Of a stretch of DNA of 33,957 nucleotides, positions 1 through 7,981 are shown one piece after another (positions within the stretch are counted from its first letter, which is position 1; the number at the start of each line of letters is the position of its first letter). The stretch covers positions 1 through 33,957 of the IMG/VR virus record IMGVR_UViG_3300042898_000282; one strand, 5' to 3'. The position numbers were made by a program, and so were the translations under genes. Origin of the DNA: a virus. Below the pieces are notes generated by a model. That model was not told the DNA's origin and did no database searches. It worked only from the letters and a program-made list of their open reading frames with translations.

Positions 1-328
1 ACTCATTACTAATTTTTGTTTTGATAGCAGATGAAACTTTAAGATCATCAAGAATAATCTTAACTGAAGGTTCATCTGAATCTGCTACAATAGCTTCATT
101 GGTGATATCATCAATAGCGCTGTCCGTATCTGGGTACTGCGCTATCTCACGATATCTACGAATAAGATCGTTTTCATTCTTAATCGTAGTTTCTAAACTC
201 ATCACTTGAGCGTAATAGCCAGTAGAATTCGAAGAAACAAGCGTAGATCCATCATCCGCAGATGGCGGAACTACGGTTGCTTGTTGAGGTTTCTTTTTAC
301 GCTGAAACTCAAAACCAAATATTTGCAT
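1..328 (-). CDS. 20: Portal vertex protein gp20 (N-terminal part, runs off window)
   Basis: The reading frame starts at ATG 328-326 (MQIFGFEFQRKKK) and stays open to base 1, giving about 109 residues. The N-terminus of T4-like portal proteins is recognisable: a basic MQIFGF-start, then a stretch with YREIAQYPDTDSAIDD, and NEAIVADSDEPSVKIILDD. In the family this protein forms the dodecameric portal ring at the unique head vertex through which DNA is packaged; the terminase gp17 docks on it and the neck attaches there. It lies 16 bases downstream of the tail tube stop. No convincing Shine-Dalgarno sequence is visible in that short gap, so translation may be coupled to gp19. It has no late promoter of its own and probably shares the gp19 transcript. 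The C-terminal three quarters are outside the window. Confidence 0.93.
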   Translation of the reverse strand, partial: MQIFGFEFQRKKKPQQATVVPPSADDGSTLVSSNSTGYYAQVMSLETTIKNENDLIRRYREIAQYPDTDSAIDDITNEAIVADSDEPSVKIILDDLKVSSAIKTKISNE

Positions 329-344
329 TATGTATTACTTATAA

Positions 345-938
345 TTAGATTGGGAAAGAACCAACCGGAGTATTGATAGTACCATTCAAACTGAAACCAC
401 TTCCAGCATTAGTAGAAGTATTGGATGTCCAATAGTTATATAAGAATGTTACGTTGAATGTCTCGATAGCATTACCTTGATCGTAACCTAATTGAATATC
501 ACCAACTTCTGTTGGGAAAGCATCAACGAATTTATATGTTTTAACAGTAGCACCATTACGGTCTAACTGATCAACAGACAAATCAACTTGATAGTTCAAC
601 GGGTTAGTGATACCAGTTGTAGCACCATTATTTTGAATACCATTAGACCATTGTTCTAGAGCGTTACGAATGTTGAAGTTCGTATCGTTATAGATTGCGA
701 TAGTCCAAGGTGCGAATGTACGTTCGCCAGCAAAATTAACTGGACGACCTCTATAAAGAACGTTGATAGGTTCAATAGTAGAAGCTGGCAATTGAGCGGC
801 ATTACACAAGAACTGTGCTTGAACGCCTGCAACAATACCTAACGTAACGAAAGATGGGAAAGACAATCCAACTCTGAACTGGTTGGCACGTGCGCCACCA
901 CCAGTAAGCTGGGCCTTAAAATCGGAAATGTTTGCCAT
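345..938 (-). CDS. 19: Tail tube protein gp19
   Basis: A 197-aa protein starting MANISDFKAQLTGGGARANQ. This N-terminus, the LPASTIEPINVLYRGRPVNF segment and the FNVTFLYNYW segment near the C-terminus are typical of T4-like tail tube subunits (T4 gp19 is 163 aa). In the family it polymerises as hexameric rings inside the sheath and forms the channel for DNA. It follows gp18 and precedes gp20, as in T4. A good ribosome-binding site (AAGGAG, complement of 947-952) sits 8 bases before the ATG. An AATAAATA late-promoter candidate lies about 21 bases upstream of the start, and a hairpin lies between gp18 and that promoter, so gp19 probably has its own abundant late transcript. The somewhat greater length than T4 gp19 is common in environmental relatives. 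Confidence 0.95.
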   Translation of the reverse strand: MANISDFKAQLTGGGARANQFRVGLSFPSFVTLGIVAGVQAQFLCNAAQLPASTIEPINVLYRGRPVNFAGERTFAPWTIAIYNDTNFNIRNALEQWSNGIQNNGATTGITNPLNYQVDLSVDQLDRNGATVKTYKFVDAFPTEVGDIQLGYDQGNAIETFNVTFLYNYWTSNTSTNAGSGFSLNGTINTPVGSFPI

Positions 939-959
939 TAAATGACTCCTTTATTCTTT

Positions 960-967
960 TATTTATT
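960..967 (-). promoter_or_regulatory. Late promoter candidate for gp19 (AATAAATA)
   Basis: The minus strand reads AATAAATA, one mismatch from the T4 late promoter TATAAATA (bound by the gp55 sigma factor). It lies in the gap between gp18 and gp19. A start about 6 bases downstream would give a leader of roughly 16 nt that still carries the AAGGAG ribosome-binding site. A candidate from sequence only. Confidence 0.6.
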
Positions 968-972
968 CAACT

Positions 973-992
973 GGGAGAGGTTACCCTCTCCC
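973..992 (-). terminator. Hairpin between gp18 and gp19, GNRA loop, possible attenuator
   Basis: A perfect 8-bp inverted repeat (973-980 with 985-992). On the minus strand the loop is GTAA, a GNRA tetraloop in RNA. It starts 9 bases after the gp18 stop. It is not followed by a real T-run (AGTTGAATAAAT), so it is a weak intrinsic terminator at best. It could instead protect the 3' end of the gp18 message or lower read-through into gp19, which has its own promoter just downstream. Confidence 0.55.
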
Positions 993-1000
993 CTTATGAA

Positions 1001-3283
1001 TTAACCACCAATTTCGTCAAAGCTTACACTAGAACGTGCAGCAACGAAATTCAAGGTAATGAAGTTAATAGAGCGATTTGGCTTAATGAAGATGCTAGCT
1101 ACGAACTCATTACGGTCAATAACTTCACCAGTATTATTAGTTGAATCGCACTTAACGCGGAAGTCCACAATACCACGACGTCCCTGAACGTTACGTAGGA
1201 ATGGTTCTACCAAGTTACGGAACTGAGCACGTGTGAAGTCATCGTTGAATTCGAACAACTGGAACTTAGCAGCAGTTGCTACAGCTTTTTCAAGTACAAT
1301 GAATAGACGACGTACGTTGATATGATCGAATGCACTTGGTTTAGAAGTGAATGTCTTATCACCAAATAGGATTGTACCTTGTCCTGGGAATGTAACAACT
1401 GGGTTAACACCTTCTTTGTACAAGTTATCACGTTCTGTTTGACCTGGATTGAAACCAAGTTTAACAACACTCTTAACTTGACCGCGTGTGAAACCACCTG
1501 GAGAGAACCAAGGATCTGAAGTGTAATCTGTGCGAGCACATAGACCAGCCATGTCACCGTTCAATGGGATCCAACGATATACGTCATTGTAACGATCATA
1601 TTGGTACTTAGCGCCAGAATCCATGAATGCATATGTACTATTAGTTACAGCAGCCTTGAATGATCTGATTGCAGCAACACCAGCATCGCCAGTTGCAACG
1701 ATAGGTGAACCATCCGTATTACGTGGAGATACGAATACAACACAATCTTTACGTACTTCAGCAACACCATTAATAATGTTACTTGCTAGAGCTGCACTAG
1801 CATCGCCAGTTGCAACTAGAGAGATGTCATATAATTCAGCGTTATTGAATTGAGTATAAGCACTAAGGATATCACCATCAGTAACAGTGCTATAATCTTG
1901 GCCACCAGACAAAGTAATTGTCTGTGCTATAGATTTTAGATCGCGCAAGTTTGCATTGACTGCGATAGAATCAATGTTTTCATTCCAATCAATGTTTTGA
2001 ATGTCGTTAACTTGACTTGCAGATGGAGTATTTAAAATCCAAATATACTTAGAAGAAGAGTTAATAGCATCACGGTAATAAACGTTAGTACCATCACCAC
2101 GAGTAACACCACGAATCTTAGATAAGAATGTGAATTTTTCTAGAACTTGTGAAGGAACGCCCGTCCATGTTCCACGAACAGTATCTAAAACTAATACGTG
2201 AACTTCGTCGTTAACAATATTCTTTGCAGCAGCTTGACCAGATGAACTAGGAGCTGAAGAGAATGAGTTGATAATCAACTTAGCAGTATCATTACTAGAC
2301 TGATTGATTGTTGCCCATGTAAATACTGCATTGTCAACTAAGATAACTTGAATACCATTACCCAAAGTTCCTGGATACTTAGCAGCAAACATACCATAAA
2401 CTGAAGTCTGATAGTCGCGGAATTGATCTAGGTATTGTTCTGCATTCTTGATTTTAACGCCAAGAGAAGGTGCAACGTTAGCAGCTAAAGATGTTGGAGC
2501 AACTGGACTACCCAATTGACCTGCATTACTTACAGTGATAGAGATTGATGGTGCAGAAACATAACCTGAACCAGCATTAGTAATCTTAACAGCAGCAACA
2601 CTGAAAGACGATGCGATAACAGCAGTTACTGTAGCAGTTTGGTTTGTACCAACGATCTGAACTGTAGGAGCAGTTAAATAACCTGAACCTGCTTTGCCAG
2701 AAACAAGAGCAACAGCAGTGATAACACCTTGTGCACTAACTGTTGCAACAGCTTCTGCACGTTGACCGCCATCTAATTCTGGAGCAGAAACGATAATTTC
2801 TGGAGGACTGCTCTGGCTATAACCAGAACCACCTGTGACACTGAATTCCAACACAGCGCTACCAGCTAGAATTACTTGAGCAGTAGCAGTGACACCGCCT
2901 GGTGTCGTAGGAGCAGAAATAACTGCTTGTGCATCATGAGCTACTTTATAACCAGAACCACCAGTTGCAAATGTAACACTTACGATTTCACCAGCAGCTG
3001 CAGAAACAGCATTACGCAAACCGGAGTTATCAATACGGTTAACGATTAGGTTATTAGTATATGCTAAAAAGTTAGCGGCTGTGAAGAATGATTTATAATT
3101 AGAGTCGGTTGGTTGACCAAAGTTTTGTACTAGAACATCTTCAGATGTTACAGTAGTTGGCAGTGCAACTGGGCCCCATTGGAATCGACCGGCAAATGCG
3201 CCAGCTGATGTTGAGACTGCAGGAATAATAGATGAGAAGTCTTTCTCGATTACTGTTACGCCTGGAGATAGTGCAAAAGGCAT
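1001..3283 (-). CDS. 18: Tail sheath protein gp18 with a GSGY-repeat insertion
   Basis: A 760-aa protein. The N-terminus (MPFALSPGVTVIEKDFSSII, then GAFAGRFQWGPV) and C-terminal half (SKYIWILNTPS, VFVSPRN, AFMDSGAKYQYDRYND, GPGQ-like FPGQGTILFGDKTF, INVRRLF, EPFLRNVQGRRGI) are those of T4-like contractile sheath subunits. In the family it surrounds the tube and contracts at infection. It is about 100 residues longer than T4 gp18 (659 aa). Residues about 100-255 hold four GSGY-centred beta repeats that interrupt the usual N-terminal region and are probably a surface-exposed add-on. The ribosome-binding site is AAGGAG, 7 bases before the ATG. A late-promoter candidate overlaps the preceding gp17 stop codon. 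Confidence in the sheath assignment is very high; the role of the insertion is unknown. Confidence 0.96.
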   Translation of the reverse strand: MPFALSPGVTVIEKDFSSIIPAVSTSAGAFAGRFQWGPVALPTTVTSEDVLVQNFGQPTDSNYKSFFTAANFLAYTNNLIVNRIDNSGLRNAVSAAAGEIVSVTFATGGSGYKVAHDAQAVISAPTTPGGVTATAQVILAGSAVLEFSVTGGSGYSQSSPPEIIVSAPELDGGQRAEAVATVSAQGVITAVALVSGKAGSGYLTAPTVQIVGTNQTATVTAVIASSFSVAAVKITNAGSGYVSAPSISITVSNAGQLGSPVAPTSLAANVAPSLGVKIKNAEQYLDQFRDYQTSVYGMFAAKYPGTLGNGIQVILVDNAVFTWATINQSSNDTAKLIINSFSSAPSSSGQAAAKNIVNDEVHVLVLDTVRGTWTGVPSQVLEKFTFLSKIRGVTRGDGTNVYYRDAINSSSKYIWILNTPSASQVNDIQNIDWNENIDSIAVNANLRDLKSIAQTITLSGGQDYSTVTDGDILSAYTQFNNAELYDISLVATGDASAALASNIINGVAEVRKDCVVFVSPRNTDGSPIVATGDAGVAAIRSFKAAVTNSTYAFMDSGAKYQYDRYNDVYRWIPLNGDMAGLCARTDYTSDPWFSPGGFTRGQVKSVVKLGFNPGQTERDNLYKEGVNPVVTFPGQGTILFGDKTFTSKPSAFDHINVRRLFIVLEKAVATAAKFQLFEFNDDFTRAQFRNLVEPFLRNVQGRRGIVDFRVKCDSTNNTGEVIDRNEFVASIFIKPNRSINFITLNFVAARSSVSFDEIGG
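2521..2986 (-). repeat. GSGY beta-repeat insertion within gp18
   Basis: Translated residues about 100-255 contain GSGY at 109-112, 152-155, 199-202 and 238-241, that is every 39-47 residues. Each is followed within a few residues to about 15 by a proline-containing beta strand such as APTVQIVG or APSISITV. The four units are diverged, so this is an old protein-level duplication, not a recent DNA repeat. After it the usual sheath sequence resumes (AEQYLDQFRDYQTSVYG, YPGTLGNGIQV). Confidence 0.75.
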
Positions 3284-3334
3284 TGTGATTCTCCTTGAGA
3301 GTTATTATATCGTTAGAACAAGATTGTCTAATTA

Positions 3335-3342
3335 TATTTATT
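3335..3342 (-). promoter_or_regulatory. Late promoter candidate for gp18 (AATAAATA)
   Basis: The minus strand reads TAATAAATATAAT. The first TAA is the stop codon of gp17, so the promoter and stop are fused. It is one mismatch from TATAAATA. It lies about 52 bases upstream of the gp18 ATG, giving the longest leader among the late-promoter candidates here. Confidence 0.65.
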
Positions 3343-4963
3343 ATTTTAGAAGTTCCAGGCCTGCTAGATCTTCTTGCTGTTGTCCATCGTCAAAGAAACC
3401 AAAAGGAGTTAATTCCTGTTCAATCATTTTCATTTGGTTTTCATATATCACTTGTCTAATATTTATATTACTCAATTCTTTGAAATACGTGTTAGTCGTA
3501 GCCCAAGAGAATAGAACTAATGGCATTACTAGGTCATCGTGATAGCCTTCATCGGCTTCAAATGAATTCTTGACTTGAATAAATGTAGAAATTTCCGAAA
3601 TAATATCGGCGTCTGGAATAAGAAGTCTCTTTTCTTCGACCAAAGTCTTGAAGTTAGAACAACCAATACGTTTCACTCGTTTATCTGTGACAACGCCTAG
3701 TTGAGTTCTTCCACCACCAAATCCACCCGAGATTACTTGACCATCTCCAGATCTATTTACCATAATTAAATTATCATACTCGTACTCATTGTAGAGAATA
3801 TCTGCAACTTGTTCTGATGAGTTAATTTCAATCAATACATACGCCTTGTTATACTCGGTAGCAACCTTATAGATTACTGATGGGTATAGCAATGGACTAA
3901 TCTTATTGTCTCTATATTTAGCAACTACGCGATAAGGCAGTTCTGTCATATCAATAACTACGAAAGCTGAATAGTCTCCACCAACACCTTTTGCGGTATC
4001 AGCAACCAGAGCATATGCTCGTTCAATAGTTCCTTCAATAGGATCTGTGCGAATAGGCTTTTCGTATATATCTAATCCATCTTTTTGATAGATGATGTCG
4101 CCAGCTGACATCTGAGCAATAGAGTTTGCAGATACCAAAGTGAGACTAGAACCAAGGAACTTACATAAGACCTCTTGGTTAAACTTCAAATCTCCTAGCA
4201 ATCTATGCTGATTGTCAGCCCAAGCTTTATCACGTCCAGGGATTTCCCAATAAGGAATGAATAGATTTACGAATCCATTACGGCCTTTATCGGCATCGTT
4301 CCAGAATTTCCAAAAATGATTGTAACCAAGTGGAGTAGAACTTAAAAGAATCTTCGTATCAGAACCAGACGAAATCGTAGGATACACAGAAGCAAAGAAC
4401 TGATCAGCAATGTTATTAGGTATAATAGCGGCTTCATCGATATAAAGCATGTTAACTGTCTTACCACGAATACCAGAAGTAGTAGTAGCTGCTGTAAAAA
4501 CTTTAGATAAATTTTCAAGCTCAACGTCACCTTTGTTCCAAGTAACAACACCCTGTTGCATCCACTTTGGAAGCGATTCGTACATGATTTGATAACGATC
4601 AAGAACTTCTCGTGCTGCCGAAGCTTTGTTAGCAAGGATAGCAACAGTCTTAGCATCTTGGAAAATAGTGTACCATAAAATATATGCAGCCGAAGTAGTG
4701 GTCTTACCTTGCTGACGTCCTTCCATCAATATAACCATACGGTTACGATGGATTACGTTAATCTTATTAACCTGACATGGGAATAATTTAAACTTCTGAA
4801 GACCGTGATCTAGCGTAATAATATGACAATAATTGTTAATGAAATAGATTGGATCTTCAGCGCATTTCAGATACTCGTTAAGTTGTTCCTGCGTGAATCC
4901 AATCTTTTGACCGGCACTCTTCAGGTTAGAATTCGAATTATAAAATTTCAGGTTATCATTCAT
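3341..4963 (-). CDS. 17: Large terminase subunit gp17 (ATPase-nuclease DNA packaging motor)
   Basis: A 540-aa protein (T4 gp17 is 610). The N-terminal ATPase domain shows a Walker A motif GRQQGKTT (residues 82-89), a Walker B LYIDEAA (173-179) and a coupling motif LLSSTP (206-211). The C-terminal RNase H-like nuclease domain shows ALVADTAKGVGGDYSAFVVI with acidic D322 and D330, E379 in VLIEINSS, and D476/D477 in HDDLVM. In the family it cuts concatemeric DNA and pumps it through the gp20 portal. The start ATG is 3 bases past the gp15 stop with no clear ribosome-binding site, suggesting coupling. No small terminase gp16 lies between gp15 and gp17, although T4 has it there. No intein or intron is seen. 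The C-terminus ends in a Q/L-rich tail (DDGQQQEDLAGLELLK). Confidence 0.97.
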   Translation of the reverse strand: MNDNLKFYNSNSNLKSAGQKIGFTQEQLNEYLKCAEDPIYFINNYCHIITLDHGLQKFKLFPCQVNKINVIHRNRMVILMEGRQQGKTTTSAAYILWYTIFQDAKTVAILANKASAAREVLDRYQIMYESLPKWMQQGVVTWNKGDVELENLSKVFTAATTTSGIRGKTVNMLYIDEAAIIPNNIADQFFASVYPTISSGSDTKILLSSTPLGYNHFWKFWNDADKGRNGFVNLFIPYWEIPGRDKAWADNQHRLLGDLKFNQEVLCKFLGSSLTLVSANSIAQMSAGDIIYQKDGLDIYEKPIRTDPIEGTIERAYALVADTAKGVGGDYSAFVVIDMTELPYRVVAKYRDNKISPLLYPSVIYKVATEYNKAYVLIEINSSEQVADILYNEYEYDNLIMVNRSGDGQVISGGFGGGRTQLGVVTDKRVKRIGCSNFKTLVEEKRLLIPDADIISEISTFIQVKNSFEADEGYHDDLVMPLVLFSWATTNTYFKELSNINIRQVIYENQMKMIEQELTPFGFFDDGQQQEDLAGLELLK

Positions 4964-4966
4964 GTA

Positions 4967-5707
4967 TTAAAAATTTGTCCAACTTTCGCTAGATACATCG
5001 CCAGTTGTTACGTTACCGGTTGCAGCATATGAAGACATTGCGGGTTCCGGAGTTGGTGTAGTATTATTTACATCAACGAAAGTCTTACTAATAATTCCAC
5101 CATCATCAACAGGACCATAGAAGTTGGCCTTTAACGTGAAGTTAATCGTGTAAGTCACAAATCTACGTTGAGTAAAATCACCATCATAGTCATCTTGAAT
5201 AGAAACACTTTCAAGAATAATAGGAATGTCAACAATTACGTTTGTCTCGGGAACAGCTTTAATAGAAAGCGTATATTCTGGAGAAAAGTATGGAAGAATC
5301 TGTTCTACAATTTGTAGCGCGTCTTCTTGAGTCTTTGTTAAACAATAGAGTGATATATCAATATTCCAAGGAACGGGAGCATACACTCGCTTTAAGTTAT
5401 TAGTAAGACCATCACCACATGTAATATAGTTCATACGGTTAGTCTTACGTGTTGGATCATAGGACATACCCGTGATCTCAAAAGATAGACGAGGAAGTGA
5501 AGTATATGTATGATTTTCAAGACTAGTGTCTTGTTCAATTCTAACAAGCCATTTTTCTTTTGGAGCATACGCAATAGGCACTGCAATAACTTGTTGTTGC
5601 AAGTTACCAGCATCTTTACGTTCAATGCGAATATTAGAAAACAGCGTGCCAAACCCGACAATAATCTTTCGAGTTATGGCGTGATAGAATACGTTATTGT
5701 TTAACAT
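4967..5707 (-). CDS. 15: Tail terminator / proximal sheath stabilisation protein gp15
   Basis: A 246-aa protein (T4 gp15 is 272). The start MLNNNVFYHAITRKIIVGFGTLFSNI, the segment PIAYAPKEKWLVRIEQD and the IDISLYCLTKTQEDALQIVEQILPYF region are characteristic of T4-like gp15. In the family it forms the hexameric cap of the tail and the interface to the neck. It lies between a fibre-like 267-aa gene and gp17. The C-terminal 40 residues are low-complexity (T/P/S rich). No strong ribosome-binding site is visible before the ATG; the upstream stop codon is only 3 bases away, so coupling to the 267-aa gene is likely. Confidence 0.93.
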   Translation of the reverse strand: MLNNNVFYHAITRKIIVGFGTLFSNIRIERKDAGNLQQQVIAVPIAYAPKEKWLVRIEQDTSLENHTYTSLPRLSFEITGMSYDPTRKTNRMNYITCGDGLTNNLKRVYAPVPWNIDISLYCLTKTQEDALQIVEQILPYFSPEYTLSIKAVPETNVIVDIPIILESVSIQDDYDGDFTQRRFVTYTINFTLKANFYGPVDDGGIISKTFVDVNNTTPTPEPAMSSYAATGNVTTGDVSSESWTNF

Positions 5708-5710
5708 TTA

Positions 5711-6514
5711 TTATGCTGTCCAAGTATCTGCAGACCAAGCAATACGTTTCCAAATATGTGCTAGTGGAATCAACTCATCATAATATGCAACACAATAATA
5801 TGCATATGTCAAATCAAACGCCCACATACCAGGACGATCTCCAGGAACTCCTCTACTAGTTGTTGGAACAGGAACTACAGTATAACTTGCTCTATCATTT
5901 CCAGAAGTGTCACGAATAGTTCCACCTGCTGGCAATATTAAATTTCCATCTTTACCAAATAGCCAATACTTTCCCGTTTGGTTTGATCCATCGTTAACAC
6001 GAATTGCAACACTACCTGGAGTATCTAAACCCCAAACTCTAGTATTAGCGCCATCGCTAAATGCTGGATTTGGATGTGTGAACCAACCTACTCGTCCAAC
6101 TCCGCCGCCACCATTATTTACGTTAGCATTAAGTGATTCAACTTGTCGTTGGTCAGTAAGTCTAATGTTGTTTGGAGTATTTAAGACGCCTTGACTATCT
6201 AATAGAACAGTGAATGCACCGCTCTTTAATTCGTTGTCATTAGGTTTATTGAGAATAACGCCAAGACCTGTAGTAGCATTCCAATCTGGTTGGACTTGCG
6301 AAGCTACAGAAATAACACCGTTGAATATAGAAATGTTATTACCAATCTTAACGCCACCAAGAATGTTACCACTTGCAGTAGGCAATACGTAAGGACTTGC
6401 TGCAATGTTGTATAACTCAGTGAAGTTACTATTAGCTTTTGTGAAAGCGGTACGTAATGGATCACCATTACCATCGTTAGGATTTGTACCAATTCCTATA
6501 ACTTGTTTTGCCAT
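5711..6514 (-). CDS. Short fibre-like virion protein inserted between gp14 and gp15
   Basis: A 267-aa protein. The N-terminus GTNPNDGNGDPLRTAFTKAN followed by SNFTELYN is a signature found at the start of many phage appendage proteins. It is followed by ILGGVKIGNNISIFNGVISVA, a beta-repeat style common in short fibres. The C-terminus (TTSRGVPGDRPGMWAFD, then YYCVAYYD and HIWKRIAWSADTW) looks like a receptor-facing tip domain that recurs in environmental T4-like phages. It starts at an ATG overlapping the gp14 stop by one base (TAATGG), so it is translationally coupled to gp14. T4 has no gene at this place. A neck-linked appendage (whisker-like) or short tail fibre is an inference from position; the exact function is unknown. 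Confidence 0.75.
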   Translation of the reverse strand: MAKQVIGIGTNPNDGNGDPLRTAFTKANSNFTELYNIAASPYVLPTASGNILGGVKIGNNISIFNGVISVASQVQPDWNATTGLGVILNKPNDNELKSGAFTVLLDSQGVLNTPNNIRLTDQRQVESLNANVNNGGGGVGRVGWFTHPNPAFSDGANTRVWGLDTPGSVAIRVNDGSNQTGKYWLFGKDGNLILPAGGTIRDTSGNDRASYTVVPVPTTSRGVPGDRPGMWAFDLTYAYYCVAYYDELIPLAHIWKRIAWSADTWTA

Positions 6515-7236
6515 TATTGTCTATCCGTCGTAATAATTGTTGAGTCTGCACGAATGATACTTGTATCAGCCGTCAATTGAGTGATAACAAGATCTCCGAA
6601 TGGGTTATTGTTATTGAACACCACATCAATCGCCTGTTTCTTAAATTCGTTATTGTTACCATACGAATCTGGTACATCGATATCAGTTTGCTGTGTAACA
6701 TCGAATGTCTTAAGAGTTTCAAAGACATCGATTGCCTCGATGCCAGTATCAATCTTTTCTGAACTATACTGGAACAATTCGACTTGAAGACGATATACGT
6801 ATAGTTTCTTTAATTGATAGAATGGATCTTGATGCTCAACAAACTTAATTTCAAACAAGCCTTTTGTCAAAGGATAGTAAAGTAGGTCACCTTCAGCAGG
6901 ACGATTAGGAATAACAGCAGTGCCATTCTTACCAACTAATCTTTCCCAAGATCTACGAGCAACTGTGAGAGTTGCTGACTGCTCCATCATCAATCCAAAC
7001 TTCTGAATGAAAGCACCCTGACCTTCAAATCCATCAACGTTCTCGAGATACATGTCGATGTTATAAGCATTTTTGAATTGAGAAAGTCTATCCTCACCAA
7101 AGATATCGTCTTTAGCTACAAGAGTTCTAGGAATATAATAAAATTCCTGACCCCAGATCGATATGGACTCGATGATCAGATCTTCGAGAAGATACTGTTC
7201 ATTCTTAGTTCCGTGTGTGAAATAGACGTTTGGCAT
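6514..7236 (-). CDS. 14: Neck protein gp14
   Basis: A 240-aa protein (T4 gp14 is 256). The sequence MPNVYFTHGTKNEQYLLEDLIIESI and the downstream IWGQEFYYIPRTL, FGEDRLSQFKNAYNIDMYLEN and FEGQGAFIQKFGL segments are diagnostic of T4-like gp14. Together with gp13 it forms the neck ring that closes the filled head and joins it to the tail. It starts 2 bases after the gp13 stop codon and ends overlapping the next gene by one base. The C-terminus is divergent and T/D/S rich (TADTSIIRADSTIITTDRQ). Confidence 0.94.
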   Translation of the reverse strand: MPNVYFTHGTKNEQYLLEDLIIESISIWGQEFYYIPRTLVAKDDIFGEDRLSQFKNAYNIDMYLENVDGFEGQGAFIQKFGLMMEQSATLTVARRSWERLVGKNGTAVIPNRPAEGDLLYYPLTKGLFEIKFVEHQDPFYQLKKLYVYRLQVELFQYSSEKIDTGIEAIDVFETLKTFDVTQQTDIDVPDSYGNNNEFKKQAIDVVFNNNNPFGDLVITQLTADTSIIRADSTIITTDRQ

Positions 7237-7237
7237 C

Positions 7238-7978
7238 TTATCCCATCATGAATTCTAAAGGAGCTGATTTGCTAATCATGTCTTGTTCTAACTTTTCGAT
7301 TTCGTCTTTGGCTTCTTGATATAACTTATCGCCATCGATTGTAACTCCACCTGGAAGTGACATTCCGCTAAACTTCTTAAGGTTAGTCGCCCATTGCTTC
7401 TTGATAAGTGCAGTTGTATAATGTTTTAACCAAGTGTCGTTATACATTCTTGGTGCAGTTGCTGGGTCCAAAGCGCGATAGCATTCTACTAAAACATATG
7501 TTCCTGTGGAAATATTCTCAACCCAGTTTTCATCAATGTAAAGTCTATTAGTTAAACGATTGAAACGATATAAAGGATGACCATTCAGCGTTAAGTCTAA
7601 CAATGCTAAGTGAGACATCACCATCGAATAATAGATTACAGATGTAGATGTCAAATCATATAAATCGTTTAAACGCAATTGATATTGCAAGTCAAAAATA
7701 GATTTCGATGTTGAAGTTCCTGCAGCAATAGGAAACACTCTAGTAACACCATAAACCAAATCGCTTATTGGAATTGATTTTTGATTAACATCGTCTTGTG
7801 TTACTAAGTGTTTCAAATAAACTTTTTCAACGCCATCATAATGATATTGACGGAAAAACTCGATAGCTTCTTCAACGCGATCTTCAACCTGCTGCTCATC
7901 AACGTTGATTTCTACTACTGGTTCGCCCAATTCTCTTAGGCAATACTCAATAAGACCTGTTCGTGTTGTTACAGCCAT
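7238..7978 (-). CDS. 13: Neck protein gp13 (head completion)
   Basis: A 246-aa protein, shorter than T4 gp13 (309 aa) but in the range of environmental relatives. The start MAVTTRTGLIEYCLRELGEP, the VVEINVDEQQVEDRVEEAIE segment, FFRQYHYDGVEKVYLKH, and the later YVLVECYRALDP, MYNDTWLKHYTTALIKKQWA and LPGGVTIDGDKLYQEAKDEI match T4-like gp13. In the family it binds the portal after packaging and forms the neck with gp14. It starts 3 bases after the stop of the 133-aa gene. The downstream order gp13-gp14-(fibre)-gp15-gp17 is that of T4 apart from the extra gene and the missing gp16. Confidence 0.95.
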   Translation of the reverse strand: MAVTTRTGLIEYCLRELGEPVVEINVDEQQVEDRVEEAIEFFRQYHYDGVEKVYLKHLVTQDDVNQKSIPISDLVYGVTRVFPIAAGTSTSKSIFDLQYQLRLNDLYDLTSTSVIYYSMVMSHLALLDLTLNGHPLYRFNRLTNRLYIDENWVENISTGTYVLVECYRALDPATAPRMYNDTWLKHYTTALIKKQWATNLKKFSGMSLPGGVTIDGDKLYQEAKDEIEKLEQDMISKSAPLEFMMG

Positions 7979-7981
7979 GTT

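Noticed and set aside
1279-1557. Minus-strand open frame of 92 codons inside gp18
   Set aside because: Out of frame with the sheath, which is certain here; no start signal.
3341-4963. Intein or homing endonuclease within gp17
   Set aside because: All terminase motifs run in one uninterrupted frame at normal spacing, and length is typical.
5706-5713. AATAAATG, a seven-of-eight match to the late promoter before gp15
   Set aside because: It overlaps the gp15 start codon itself, so it could not produce a leader with a ribosome-binding site; chance match from a TAA stop and ATG start.
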